Assembly (NCBI RefSeq): GCF_000507185.2
Contig: NZ_AYTM02000002.1
Coordinates: 5,491,501 to 5,555,500 of the forward strand
Length of the DNA stretch: 64,000 nucleotides
Direction of reading: 5' to 3'
From: Pseudomonas syringae KCTC 12500
GTDB lineage: Bacteria > Pseudomonadota > Gammaproteobacteria > Pseudomonadales > Pseudomonadaceae
Both the position numbers and the translations under genes were made by a program. This document shows positions 30,701-45,700 of this stretch, in pieces. Below the pieces are notes generated by a model, which worked only from the letters and a program-made list of their open reading frames with translations, was not told where the DNA came from and made no database searches. Position 1 is the stretch's first letter; the number at the start of each line of letters is the position of its first letter.

Positions 30701-33700
30701 CTCTCGACTATTTGGGGCGTAACGATGATCAGGTGAAAATCCGCGGCTTGCGCGTGGAGCTGGGTGAAATCGAAGCACGTCTGGCCGAACACGCCAATGT
30801 ACGCGAAGCCGTGGTCATGGCCCGCGAAGACGTGCCCGGCGAAAAGCGTCTGGTGGCCTATGTCACGGCGCGGCAGCCCGAAAACGTGCTCGATATTGAG
30901 TTTCTGCGCAGCCACCTGCAAGGCACATTGCCGGACTATATGGTGCCGGCAGCTTACGTGCAGCTCGATGCGCTGCCGCTAACTGCGAACGGCAAGCTCG
31001 ATCGCAAGGCGCTGCCAGCGCCGGACGCACAGTCGCTGATCAGCCATGGTTACGAAGCACCACAAGGCGAGCTCGAAACCCTGCTGGCCTCAATCTGGGC
31101 AGACGTACTCAAGGTCGAGCAGGTGGGTCGCCATGATCACTTCTTCGAACTGGGTGGCCACTCGCTGCTGGCGGTGACGCTGATCGAACGTATGCGCCAG
31201 GTCGGCCTGAGTGCCGACGTTCGCGTGCTGTTCAGCCAGCCGACCGTGGCGGCGCTGGCAGCTGCGGTCGGTGGTGGCACGGAAGTTGTGGTGCCGGCCA
31301 ATCTGATTCCCGAACATTGTGAATACATCACCCCTGAACTGTTGCCGCTGATCAGCCTGAGCCAAATGCAGATCGATCAGATAGCTGCCAGCGTGTCGGG
31401 CGGCATGGCGAATGTGCAGGATATCTATCCATTGGCGCCTCTGCAGGCAGGGATTCTCTACCACCACATCAGTACAGAAGGGGGCGACCCCTACACCTTG
31501 AAAGCGCTGTTCGAGATATCTGACCGGACACGACTGGACGCTTTCAGCGGCGCCTTGCAAGGCGTGATCAACCGGCACGATATCCTGCGTACCGCCGTGC
31601 TGTGGCAAGGTTTCGATGAACCGGTGCAAGTGGTGCTGCGTCAAGCTGAACTGCAAGTCACGGAGTTGCTCCTCGACCCGGCAGACGGCCCGGTTGATGA
31701 GCAATTGCACGAGCGCTTCGATCCCCGGCATTACCGCCTCGATGTGCGTCACGCGCCCCTGATGCGCATTGTCTTCAGCCATGATCCGCTCAACGACCGC
31801 TGGCTGGCGATGTTGCTGTTTCATCACATGGCCCTCGACCATGTGGCACTGGAAGTGTTGAAGCATGAAATACAGAGCGGGTTGCTCGGCGAGGCCGATG
31901 CCTTGGCAGCGTCGGTGCCGGTGCCGTATCGCAACTACGTGGCCCAGGCACGCCTGGGTGTCAGCCAGGCCGGTCACGAAACGTTCTTCCGCAAGATGCT
32001 TGGCGACATCGAAGAACCGACCCTGCCGTTCGGCCTGCAGGATGTGCAGGGCGACGGTCGTGATATCGAAGGAGCCAGCCTGACGCTGGACGCCCGGCTG
32101 GATCAGCGCCTGCGGGCTCAGGCAAGGCAGCAGGGTGTAAGTGCCGCCAGCCTGGTGCATCTGGCCTGGGGCCAGGTGTTGGGCAATGTATCGAGCAAGT
32201 GTGACGTGGTGTTCGGCACGGTATTGATGGGCCGTATGCAGAGCGGTGAGGGCGCTGACCGCGCCATGGGCATGTTCATTAACACGTTGCCACTGCGCGT
32301 GGATGTCGGTGCGATAACAGTGGTCGAGGGATTAAAAACGACTCACGAGCGACTGACTGCCTTGCTCGGCCACGAGCATGCACCGCTGGTGCTCGCCCAG
32401 CGATGCAGTGGTGTGGCCGCGCCACTGCCATTGTTTAGCGCTCTGCTCAACTACCGCCACAGTGTGCCTGGCAGCGTTTCAGAACGGACCGCCCAGGCCT
32501 GGGAGGGCATTTATGCCCTGAACAGCGAAGAACGCACCAACTATCCATTGACGTTGAACGTCGATGACCTGGGTGAGGGGTTCAGCCTCACGGCGTTGGT
32601 CACTTCGTCAATCGGCGCCAAACGCGTCTGCAATTACATGCAGATGGCGCTGGAAACCCTGGTAACGGCGCTGGAGCAGACACCACAAGCCTCCTTACAA
32701 GAGTTGTCGATCCTGCCTGCCGAGGAGCGCGAGCAGTTGCTGGTGGGGTTCAATAACACCGCGCTGGATTATCCGCACCAACAGACCATTCACGGGATGT
32801 TCGAAGCGCAGGTCGAGCGCACGCCGGATGCTGTAGCAGTGGTTCACGGTGAACAGCGCCTTAGCTATCGCCAACTCAACGAGCAAGCCAACCGCCTGGC
32901 CCATGCCCTTCGTAAAAAGGGAGTGCAACCGGATTCGCGAGTCGGGATCTGTGTCGAACGAGGCGTGGAAATGGTCGTCGGGTTGCTGGCGATTCTCAAG
33001 GCGGGCGGCGGTTATGTGCCGCTCGACCCGGCTTATCCAGCGGAACGTATTGCTTATATGTTGCAGGACAGCGCTCCGGCAGCCGTGCTGGCTCACACCG
33101 CTACTCAGGGCTTGCTGGCCGATATTTCGATGCCCGTCATCAATTTTGATCTGAGCGATTGGCAGGACGAATCCGTCCAGAATCCGCACGTGGCGGGGCT
33201 GACTTCGGCGCACCTGGCCTACCTGATCTACACCTCGGGCTCCACCGGTCTGCCGAAAGGCGTGATGATCGAGCACCGCAACACCGTTAACTTCCTGACC
33301 TGGGCGCACAAAGCCTTCGACGCTTCTGTGCTGGAAAAAACACTGTTTGCCACCTCGCTGAACTTCGACCTCGCCGTCTACGAGTGCCTTGCGCCACTCA
33401 CCTCGGGCGGCAGGATCGAGGTGGTTAAAAATATTCTGGAACTGCAACACGGCGAACATGATATCGGCCTGATCAACACCGTGCCGTCGGCGCTCAAGGC
33501 CTTGCTGGATGTAGAAGGACTGCCGACGTCGGTCCACACCGTGAATGTGGCCGGGGAGGCCCTCAAGCGCAGTCTGGTGGAAAACCTGTTCGAAAAAACC
33601 GGCGTGCAGCGCCTGTGCAACCTTTATGGCCCGTCGGAAACCACCACGTACTCAAGCTGGGTAGCGATGGATCGCGAAGACGGTTTCGCTCCTCATATCG

Positions 33701-36700
33701 GCAAACCGGTTGGCAATACGCAGTTTTACCTGCTGAACGAACGGCAACGGCCCGTCCCCCTGGGCGTTGCGGGCGAGATCTACATCGGCGGCGCCGGTGT
33801 AGCGCGGGGCTACCTGAACCGTGACGAACTGACCGCCGAACGCTTCCTGCAGGATCCGTTCAGCCAGCGACCAGCGGCACGCATGTACCGTACCGGCGAT
33901 CTTGGCCGGTATCTGCCAGACGGCAACATCGAATACCTGGGCCGTAACGATGACCAGGTGAAACTTCGCGGTTTCCGCATTGAGCTGAGCGAAATCGAGG
34001 CCGTTCTGGCCACACACCCTGCGGTACACGAAGTAGCGCTGCTGGTGCGACAGGACGCAGGAGAGAAACGCCTGGTGGCCTATTTCACTGTGCATGAGGC
34101 TCAGCGAACACTGGAAATAGAGACACTGCGCAGCCATCTGCAAACCCGCCTGCCGGACTATATGGTGCCCGCAGCCTATGTGCGCCTCGATGCACTACCG
34201 CTGACAACCAACGGCAAACTTGACCGTAAAGCGCTGCCCGAACCGGATGCGCAGGCATTGATCAGCCGTGGCTACGAAGCGCCGCAAGGTGAAGTGGAAA
34301 ACCTGCTGGCGACGATCTGGGCCGAAGTGCTCCAGGTTGAGCAAGTCGGTCGACATGACCATTTCTTTGAGTTGGGCGGGCATTCGCTGCTGGCCGTCAG
34401 CCTGATCGAACGTATGCGCCAGGCCGGCTTGAGCGCAGACGTTCGCGTACTGTTCAGCCAGCCGACCCTCGCCGCGCTGGCTGCGGCCGTGGGCGGCGGC
34501 GCAAGTGAAGTAACAGTCCCCGAAAATGCTATCTCCGACGACTGCATGCGCATCACGCCGGAGATGCTGCCGCTGGCCGATCTCGATCAGGCCGCCATTG
34601 ACCTCATTGTCGCCAGCGTGCCAGGCGGCGCGGCGAATGTGCAGGATATCTACCCGCTGGCGCCGCTGCAGGAAGGCATTCTCTATCACCATCTGGCCGC
34701 CGAGGTCGGCGACCCCTATGTGTTACAGACGCAGTTCGCCTTTGCTGACCGCGAGCGTCTGAACGCCTTTGTCGATGCCTTGCAAAGTGTGATCGACCGT
34801 CACGACATCCTGCGCACTGCGGTGCTTTGGCAAGGTCTGGCAACACCGATGCAGGTGGTCTGTCGTCAGGCTCTGCTGTTTCTGGAGCAGGTCGAACTCG
34901 ATCCGGCCGATGGCCAGGTCATGGATCAGTTGCAACAGCGCTTCGACCCTCGTCACTCAAGGCTAGACATGAGCCAGGCACCGCTGTTGCAACTGTCCTT
35001 CGCCGAAGACCAGCCCAACCAGCGTTGGGTGGCGATATTGCTGTTCCATCACATGGTTCTCGACCACAAATCGATGGACGTTGTGCTTAATGACATGCAA
35101 GCCCGGCTACTCGGCAAAGCGGACCAGCTCGACGCCGCGATACCGTATCGCAACTATGTGACCCAAGCCCGTCTGGGCATGAGCCGCGAAGCTCATGAAG
35201 CGTTTTTCCGCGAGCTGCTGGGGGACATTAACGAGCCGACGCTGCCGTTCGGCCTGCTGGATGTGCAGGGTGATGGCCACGACATTGAAGACAGCAACCT
35301 GATTCTGGACCGTCGGCTCACTCTGCGCCTGCGCGCTCAGGCACGGCAATTGGGGGTAAGCGTCGCGAGTCTGGTGCACCTGGCGTGGGCTCAGGTATTG
35401 GGCAAGGTGTCGAGCAAGCGTACGGTGGTATTCGGCACCGTGCTGATGGGCCGTATGCAAAGTGGCGAAGGCGCCGAACGGGCGTTGGGCATGTTCATCA
35501 ATACCTTGCCGTTACGCGTCGATATGGCGGGGCAGAGCGCTCGCGGCGGAGTGCGGGCGACTCATGCCCGCCTGACCGCGTTGCTTGGCCACGAACACGC
35601 GCCGTTGGTGCTGGCGCAGCGTTGCAGCGGTGTGGCAGCGCCCTTACCCCTATTCAGCGCGCTGATCAACTACCGCCACAGCGGCGTGACCGAACCCTCC
35701 GATGAGTCGATCGAGGCCTGGCGCGGTATCGACATGCTCAGCAGCGGGGAAAGGACCAACTATCCGTTGACCTTGAACGTCGATGACCGGGGTGACAGCT
35801 TAAGAATGTCGGTGCTGGTGACCGGCAAGGTTGGCGCCGGACGTGTCTGCGGCTATATGCAGACCGCACTGAAAAATCTGCTTATCGCTCTGGAACAATC
35901 ACCAGACACTGCCCTCGATAGCCTGCCGATCCTGCCTGCCGACGAGCGTGAGCAGTTGCTGCTGGGGTTCAACGACACGGCGCTGGACTATCCGCAACAG
36001 CAGACCATCCATGGCCTGTTTGAAGCGCAAGCCGAGCACACACCGGAAGCGCTGGCAGTCGTCCACGGCGAACAGCGCCTGACGTACCACGAGCTGAACG
36101 AGCAGGCCAACCGTCTTGCCCATGCCTTGCGTAAGCAGGGTGTGCAGCCGGATTCCAGAGTCGGTATCTGTGTAGAACGCAGCGCAGAAATGGTCGTCGG
36201 TTTGCTGGCGATTCTCAAGACGGGTGGTGGCTACGTGCCGCTCGACCCGGCTTATCCAGCGGAACGTATTGCGTACATGTTGCAGGACAGCGCTCCGGCG
36301 GCAGTTTTGGTTCAAACAGCTACTCAGGGCTTGCTAGCCGACGTTTCGGTGCCTGTGATCAATCTTGATCTGAGCGATTGGCAGGACGAATCCGTCCAGA
36401 ATCCGCAGGTACCGGGGCTGACTTCCGCACATCTGGCCTACCTGATCTACACCTCGGGTTCGACCGGCTTGCCGAAAGGCGTGATGATCGAACACCGCAA
36501 CACCGTGAACTTCCTGAGCTGGGCGCATAGTGCTTTCGATGCGTCTGCTCTGGAAAAAACACTCTTCTCTACCTCGCTGAACTTCGATCTTGCGGTCTAC
36601 GAGTGCTTTGCGCCGCTAACGTCGGGAGGCAGCATCGAAGTCGTTAAAAACGTCCTTGAACTGCAACACGGCGAGCACGATATCGGCCTGATCAACACGG

Positions 36701-39700
36701 TACCGTCGGCGCTGAAAGCACTACTGGACGTTGACGGTCTGCCGGCAACGGTTCACACGGTGAACGTGGCCGGTGAAGCGCTCAAGCGCAGCCTGGTGGA
36801 ATCGCTGTTCGAGAAGACTGGCGTGCAGCGCCTGTGCAACCTGTATGGCCCGTCTGAAACCACCACCTATTCAAGCTGGGTGGCCATGGATCGCGAAGAC
36901 GGCTTCGCTCCTCATATCGGCAAACCGGTTGGCAATACGCAGTTTTACCTGCTGGACCAACAGCAACAGCCCGTCCCCCTGGGTGTTGTGGGCGAGATCT
37001 ACATCGGCGGTGCCGGTGTTGCCCGTGGCTACCTGAACCGTGACGACCTGACTGCCGAACGCTTCCTCAAGGACCCGTTCAGCCAAAACCCAGCGGCACG
37101 CATGTACCGCACTGGCGACTTGGGTCGCTATCTGCCAGACGGCAATATCGAATACCTGGGCCGTAACGATGATCAGGTGAAGATCCGTGGCTTCCGTATC
37201 GAACTGGGCGAGATCGATGCGCGTCTGGCTAAACACCCGGCCGTCCATGAAGCGGTGGTGACGGCTCGCGAAGACATTCCCGGCGAAAAGCGTCTGGTGG
37301 CCTATTACACCTTGGCGGCCGGGCACACCGTAGTGGACATCGACAGCCTGCGCAGTCATTTGCAGCAACGGTTGCCGGAGTACATGGTTCCAGCCATTTA
37401 CGTGATGCTGGATAAGCTGCCGCTGACCCCCAACGGCAAGCTGGATCGCAAAGCACTGCCAGCACCCGACAGTGACTCGCTGATCAGCCGTGGCTACGAA
37501 GCGCCGCAGGGCGAAACCGAAACGCAGATCGCGGTTATCTGGCAAGAATTGCTGGGCGTCGAGCAGGTCGGTCGTCACGACAACTTCTTCGAACTGGGCG
37601 GTCACTCGCTGCTGGCAGTCAGTTTCATAGGTCATATGCGCCAGTTAGGCCTGAGCGTCGACGTGCGTGCGCTGTTCGGCCAGCCCACGCTGGCCGCGCT
37701 GGCCGCAGCAATCGGTGGTAGCACGGAGATAGTGGTGCCGGCCAATCTCATTAATGACGATTGCCAGCAAATTACGCCTGAGCTGCTGCCGTTGATCAAC
37801 CTGACGCAGGTGCAGATCGATCAAGTCGTAGCCACCGTGCCGGGCGGCGTGGCCAATGTGCAGGACATCTACCCGCTGGCGCCGTTGCAGGAAGGTATTC
37901 TCTATCACCACCTGTCAGCCGAAACCGGCGACCCCTATGTATTGCAGACTCAGTTCGTCTTTGACGACCGCGAACGCATGGACGCCTTTGTTCACGCCCT
38001 GCAAACAGTTATCGACCGCCACGATATCCTGCGCACCAGCGTGGTGTGGCAAGGTCTCGACTCCCCGGTCCAGGTGGTCTGGCGTCAAGCCCGGTTGCAC
38101 CTTGAAGTGCTTGAACTGGATCCGGCAAACGGTGGTATCGCGGAGCAATTGCACAGCCGTTTCGACCCGCGTCACTACCGTCTGGACATCGGTCAGGCTC
38201 CCCTGATGCGCGTAGCCTATGCCGCAGATCCGCTCAACCAGCGGATTTGCGCGATGTTGCTGTTCCATCACATGGCCTTGGACCACGCCGCGCTGGAAGT
38301 GGTGAAGCACGAAATACAGAGCTGTCTGCTTGACGAGGCCGAAGCCTTGGCAGCGTCGGTGCCCGTGCCATACCGCAACTATGTGGCCCAGGCACGCCTG
38401 AGTGTCAGCCAGGCAGATCACGAAACGTTCTTCCGCGACATGCTGGGCGATATCGACGAGCCGACGCTGCCGTTCGGCCTGGGGAATGTGCAGGGCGACG
38501 GTCGTGATATTGAAGAAGCCAGCCTGGTGCTGGACGCCCAACTGAATCTGCGCCTGCGAGCTCAGGCCCGGCAACAGGGTGTGAGTGCCGCCAGCCTGGT
38601 GCATCTGGCCTGGGCCCAGGTGCTGGGCAATTTGTCGGACAAGCGCGACGTAGTGTTCGGCACAGTGTTGATGGGCCGGATGCAGAGCAGTGAGGGTGCC
38701 GACCGTGCCTTGGGCATGTTCATCAATACGTTGCCCCTGCGCGTGGACGTCGGTGCGATAACAGTGGTCGAGGGTTTAAAAGCGACTCACGAGCGACTGA
38801 CGGCCTTACTCGGTCACGAGCATGCGCCGCTGGTGCTCGCCCAGCGTTGCAGTGGCGTGGCCGCGCCGCTGCCATTGTTCAATGCGCTACTCAACTACCG
38901 CCACAGTGCGGTTGGCAACGTCCCCGAGCGGGACACCCAGGCCTGGCAGGGTATCCATGCCCTGAGCAGTGAAGAGCGAACCAACTATCCGTTGATTGTG
39001 AACGTCGATGACCTGGGTACGGGTTTCAGGCTGAATGTGCAGGCTGTGACCGGTATTGATGCGCGGCGCATCTGCGCCTACATGCAGACCACCTTGAGCC
39101 ACTTGGTCAAAGCCCTTGAATTCGCGGCGGATTCGGTGGTGTGCGATCTGCCGGTAGTGCCGGAAGCCGAACGGCAGCAACTGCTGGTGGCGTTCAACGA
39201 CACCACGCGGGATTACCCGCAGCAGCAGACCGTGCAGAGTCTGTTCGAAGCCCAGGTACGGGCGTGCCCCAAAGCTTGCGCTGCAATCCACGATGGCGTG
39301 GCCATGAGCTATGCCGAACTCAACACCCGGGCCAATCGCCTGGCGCGGCATCTGCTGGGGCTCGGTGTGCAGCCGGGTGACAGCGTAGCGATCCTGCTGG
39401 AACGCAGCCTCGACCTGCTCGCCAGCCAGCTGGCGGTGCTCAAGTGCTCGGCGGTGTACGTGCCGCTGGACATCAATGCACCGGTCGAACGTCAGACGTT
39501 CATGATCGAAGACAGTCAGGCGCGTGTTCTGCTGACCCATAGCCAGATGTCGCTGACGACCGCTGCGCAGCGTGTTGACCTCGACAATCTGACGCTGGAC
39601 GGCCTGAAAGACACTGATCTGGCATTGCCGCAGCCCAGCGAAAGTGTCGCGTACATCATGTACACCTCAGGCTCCACCGGCACGCCGAAAGGTGTGCTGG

Positions 39701-42700
39701 TGCCGCATAGGGCCATCAGCCGGCTGGTGATCAACAACGGTTACGCCGATTTCAATGCACTGGATCGTGTAGCGTTTGCCTCCAACCCGGCGTTTGATGC
39801 CAGTACGCTGGATGTCTGGGCACCGTTGCTCAATGGCGGTTGCGTGGTGGTGATCGGGCAGAACGACTTGCTGTCCCCGCGCGATTTCCAGCGCCTGTTG
39901 CTGGAGCAATCGGTAACTGTGCTGTGGATGACCGCAGGGCTGTTCCATCAATACGCTTCAGGGCTGGGCGAGGCCTTTTCGCGCCTGCGCTACTTGATTG
40001 TCGGCGGCGATGTGCTGGACCCTGCCGTTATTGGCCGGGTCTTGGCCAACAGTCCTCCACAGCATCTGCTCAACGGCTATGGCCCGACCGAAGCCACAAC
40101 CTTCTCCGCGACCTACGAGATCACGTCGGTCGGCGATGGCTCGATCCCTATCGGCAAACCGGTGGGTAACAGCCGCCTGTATGTGCTCGATGGCCAAGGC
40201 CAACCGGCGCCGTTGGGCGTGCCCGGCGAGCTGTATATCGGCGGGCAGGGCGTTGCCAAGGGCTATTTGAATCGGGATGAACTGACCGATGAGACATTCG
40301 TCGCCGACCCGTTCGACAGCGACCCGCAGGCGCGCTTGTACCGAACTGGCGACCTGGTTCGCTGGCGTGCTGACGGCAACCTGGAATACCTGGGTCGCAA
40401 TGACGATCAGGTGAAAATCCGTGGTTTCCGTGTTGAACTGGGTGAAATCGAAGTACGCCTGGCCGAACACGCCGATGTACGCGAAGCCGTGGTGCTGTGC
40501 CGTCAGGATGTGCCTGGTGACAAGCGTCTGGTGGCCTATGTCACGGCGCGACAGCCTGAAACCGTGCTCGACATTGAGTCTCTGCGCAGCCACCTGCAAG
40601 GCACATTGCCGGAGTACATGGTGCCCGCGGCCTACGTGCAGCTCGATGCGCTGCCGCTGACCGCCAATGGCAAGCTCGACCGCAAGGCCCTGCCAGTGCC
40701 GGATGCGCAATCGCTGATCAGTCGTGGTTACGAAGCACCGCAAGGCGAAGTCGAAGTGGCGCTGGCCGAGATCTGGGCCGAGGTGCTGCAGGTCGAGCGG
40801 ATTGGCCGTAACGACAACTTCTTTGATCTGGGCGGGCACTCCCTGCTGGCCATGCGCATGGTGTCTCAAGTGCGCCTGCAACTGGGCGTGGAATTGCCGC
40901 TGGGCGAGCTGTTCGCCCGCGCTGAACTGGCAGCGGTGGCCGCAGCGCTGGGTGGCGTGGCGCGCAGTGAGCTGACAGCGATCCTGCCGGTGAAGCGTGA
41001 TCAGCCAATGCCATTGTCCTTCGCCCAGCAACGGTTGTGGTTCCTGGCACAGATGGACGGCGGTAACCAAGCCTATAACATCCCGATGGCGCTGAGCCTT
41101 GAGGGTACTCTCGACGTCACCGCCCTGACGCGAGCCTTGGCACGCATCGTCGAACGCCATGAAACCTTGCGTAGCCGATTCGTGAGCCGCGAAGGCGCTG
41201 CGCAGGTGCTGTTCGCGCCTACCTGCGCAGACGCCACACTGTCTGTCGAAGACATTCGCCATGTGCCCCATCGCCTGCAAGAGGCTATTCGGGTCGAGGC
41301 GGTCGCACCGTTCAATCTGGCTGACGGCCCACTGATTCGCGCTCATCTGCTGCATGTGGCCGACGACCGTCATGTGCTGCTGCTGACTGTGCACCATATC
41401 GTCGCCGATGGCTGGTCGATGGGTGTGCTGAGCCAGGAGCTGCTGGCGCTGTACCCGGCGTTCTGTCAGGGACAGCCCGACCCACTGCCGCCGCTGGCGA
41501 TCCAGTACACCGATTACGCAGTATGGCAACGTCGCTGGCTATCGGGCGAGCGTCTGCAGTACCAGGCGGCCTACTGGCGTCAGGCACTGGAGGGCGCGCC
41601 GACGCTGCTCACGTTGCCAACTGACCGGCCGCGTCCGGCGCAGCAGGACTTCGCCGGAGCCAGCCTTGCGGTGCAACTGAACGCACGTCTGACGGCAGAT
41701 CTGCGTCAACTGGCGCAACGCCAGGGCGTTACGTTGTACATGGCGCTGATGACCGCCTGGGCGACGACACTTACACGTCTTTCCGGTCAGGGCGAAGTGG
41801 TGATTGGCAGCCCGGTGGCAGGGCGAGGCCGTAGCGAACTGGAAGACCTGGTCGGCCTGTTCGTCAACACCCTGGCCGTACGCATCGACACCTCGGGCAA
41901 TCCGAGCGGCGAAGCGCTGCTGGCTCAGGTCAAGACGCGCGTACTGGAAGCACAGGAGCATCAGGACCTGCCGTTCGAGCAGGTCGTTGAAGTGGTTCGT
42001 CCGACGCGCAGCCTGGCCCATCCCCCGTTGTTCCAGAACACGCTGAACTGGATGCCCGGCAAACACGCCGCTGCGTCGCTGGGCGACCTGCGAGTGGTGC
42101 CGATCGAGCAGGTCAATCAGGTGTCCAAGTTCGACCTTTCGCTGAACCTGAGCGAGCAGGGTGAAACGCTGGTCGGTACGCTGGACTACGCCACGGCGCT
42201 GTTCGACGAGGCGACCGCGCAACGGTATCTCGGCTATTTCGTGCAAGTCCTCGAAACCCTGGCGAATGATGAGCAGACGCACCTTGATCGCATCACGCTG
42301 GTCGGCAAAGAGGAACGCCGTTACCTGCTGGAAACGCTCAACACGACGGCGCCGGCGCAGGTTAATGACGAGCAGACCGTGCACGCCATGATCGAAGCCC
42401 GGGCGGTCAGCGCGCCCGAAGGTGTGGCGGCTCAGGTGGGCGAACAGTGCCTGCACTACGGCGAGTTGAACCATCGCGCCAACGCACTGGCCCATCACAT
42501 GATCAGCCTCGGCGTCGGTGTTGATGATCGTGTGGCGGTCATGGCCCGTCGTGGTCTGGACACATTGGTGGCCATGCTCGCCGTGCTCAAGGCCGGCGCC
42601 GGCTACGTCCCGGTTGATCCGTCGCACCCTGACGAACGCATTGCCTATCTGCTGGCCGACAGCGCACCCAAAGTGCTGCTGACCCAGCAGGCCCTGATCA

Positions 42701-45700
42701 GCCGTGTGCCCGAAACGGCTGCACCGGTCATCGCCTTCGACCGGCCTCAATGGCCGCAACGCCTGGACAACCCGCAGGTGGCCGGGCTCAACGCCACGCA
42801 TCTGGCGTACGTGATCTATACCTCCGGTTCCACAGGCCAGCCAAAAGGCGTGATGGTCGAGCACCGCACCCTCGGCAACCTGATCGACTGGCATTGCCGA
42901 ACCTTCGATCTGCAGGCTGGCAGCCATACCGCCAGTGTCGCTGGCTTCGGCTTTGACGCCATGGCCTGGGAAGTCTGGCCGGCGCTGTGTGCCGGGGCGA
43001 CCCTGCACCTGCCGCCTGCGGAGGTGAGCAATGAACACATCGATGCGCTGCTTGATTGGTGGATCGCTCAACCGCTGCAGGTCGCTTTCCTGCCGACACC
43101 GGTCGCCGAGTACGCCTTCAGCCGAAACCTGTCTCATCCGACCTTGCGTACGCTATTGATTGGTGGCGACCGTCTGCGCCAGTTTCAGCGTGATCCGGGT
43201 TTTGCCGTCATCAATAACTATGGCCCGACCGAGGCAACGGTGGTCGCCACGTCGGGGCGCTTGCTGCCCGACGGCAGCCTCGACATCGGCACACCGATTG
43301 CCAACACCCGCGTGTACCTGCTCGACGAGCATCAACAACTGGTGCCGCTGGGTGTGGCGGGCGAGCTGTACGTCGCCGGGGACGGCGTGGCGCGGGGTTA
43401 CCTGAATCGGCCGGAAATGACCGCCGAGCGCTTCCTGCGTGACCCGTTCTACGCCAACTCACGGATGTACCGCACCGGCGACCTGGCACGCTGGAATGCC
43501 GATGGCACTCTCGACTACTTGGGGCGCAACGATGATCAGGTGAAAATTCGCGGTTTACGCGTTGAACTGGGCGAGATCGAAGCTCAGCTCAGCCAATTGC
43601 CGGGCATCGAAGAAGCGCTGGTGCTGGCCCGTGAGGACGAGCCGGGCCAGCCAAGGCTGGCGGCGTATTTCATCGAACGCGCCGGTTCGCTGTCGATAAC
43701 GGTGTCCGAACTGCGCGCTGCCTTGCTGGCAGTGCTGCCGGGCTACATGGTGCCCAGCGCCTTCGTGCGCCTGGCCGCCTGGCCGCTGACCGCCAATGGC
43801 AAGGTCGACCGCAAGGCCTTGCCATTGCCGGATCGCGAAGCGCTTCCTGATCGCGAATACGAAGCACCTCAAGGGGTGGTGGAAACGGCTGTGGCCGAGA
43901 TCTGGAGTTCACTGCTGCACGTCGAGCGGGTGGGGCGTCATGACCACTTCTTTGAGCTCGGCGGTCACTCGCTGCTGGCTGTCAATCTGATCGCACAGAT
44001 GCGGCGCCAGGGGCTCGATGCCGATATTCGCACCCTGTTCACACAGCCGACGCTGGCTGCACTGGCTGCGGCGGTGGGTGGCGGAAATGAAATAACAGTC
44101 CCGGAAAATGCTATCCCGGACAATTGCACGCGCATTACGCCGGAGATGCTGCCGCTGGCCGATCTCGATCAGGCCGCCATCGACCTTATTGTCGCCAGCG
44201 TACCCGGCGGCGTGGCGAATGTGCAGGACATCTACCCGTTGGCGCCGTTGCAGGAGGGGATTCTCTATCACCATCTGGCGGCAGACGCAGGCGACCCGTA
44301 CGTCCTGCAATCGGTGTTTGAGATTGCTGACCGTGCGCGCTTGAACGCCTTTGTCGGCGCCTTGCAAAGTGTGGTTGATCGCCACGACATCCTGCGCACT
44401 GCGGTGCAGTGGCAGGGCCTGGAAACACCGGTGCAGGTGGTCTGTCGTCAGGCCCGCCTGCCTGTGGAGCAGGTCGAACTCGACCCGCTTGAAGGGCCGA
44501 TCATTGCGCAGCTGCAACAGCGCTTCGACCCTCGCCATTCTCGATTGGACATGAGCCAGGCACCGCTGCTACGGCTGGTTTTCGCCGAAGATCAGCCCAA
44601 CCAGCGGTGGGCGGCGATTCTGCTGTTCCATCACATGGTCCTCGACCATACGGCGCTGGAGGTTGTGCTCCACGACATGCAGGCACACCTGCTGGGCCAG
44701 GCGGACCAACTCGAGGTCGCCATTCCGTATCGCAACTATGTGGCCCAGGCTCGCCTCGGTGTGAGCCGCGAAGACCATGAAGCGTTCTTCCGCGAACAGC
44801 TCGGTGATATCGACGAACCGACGCTGCCATTCGGCCTGCTGGATGTGCAGGGCGATGGCCGCGACATTGAAGAGAGCAGTCTGACACTGGACCGTCAATT
44901 GAACCTGCGCCTGCGCGCCCAGGCCCGACAGCTGGGGGTAAGCGCCGCGAGTCTGGTCCATCTGGCTTGGGCTCAGGTATTGAGCCAGGTATCGGGCAGA
45001 CAATCTGTGGTATTCGGCACCGTGCTGATCGGCCGCATGCAGAGTGGTGAAGGCGCAGAAAGGGCGTTGGGCATGTTCATCAATACGTTGCCGCTGCGCG
45101 TCGATCTGGCCGGACAGGGTGCGCAGGCCGGGGTCCGGGCGACCCATGCTCAACTCACCGCGCTGCTCGGCCATGAACACGCGCCTTTGGTTCTGGCGCA
45201 GCGTTGCAGCGGCGTGGCGGCACCGCTGCCACTATTCAGCGCGCTGCTCAACTACCGCCACAGCAGCGTGGGCGAACCCTCTGCTGAGTCGATCGAGGCC
45301 TGGCGCGGCATCGACGTACAGAGTGGCGAGGAACGCACCAACTACCCGCTGACCTTGAACGTCGATGATCAAGGCGACGGTTTCAGGTTGTCAGTGCTGG
45401 TGACCGGCAAGGTTGGCGCCGGGCGAGTCTGCGGCTATATGCAGACCGCGTTGGACAATCTGCTGGTTGCGCTGGAGCAGTCGCCGGATACTGCCATCGA
45501 GAGCCTGCCGATTCTGCCGGCTGCCGAGCGCGAGCAGTTGCTGGTGGGGTTCAACGACACGGCGCTGGATTGCCCGCACGAACAGACCATTCATGGGCTG
45601 TTCGAAGCACAGGTCGAGCGCACACCTGAAGCGCCGGCAGTCGTCCATGGCGAACAACGCCTGACGTACCGCGAGCTTAACGAGCAGGCCAACCGCCTGG

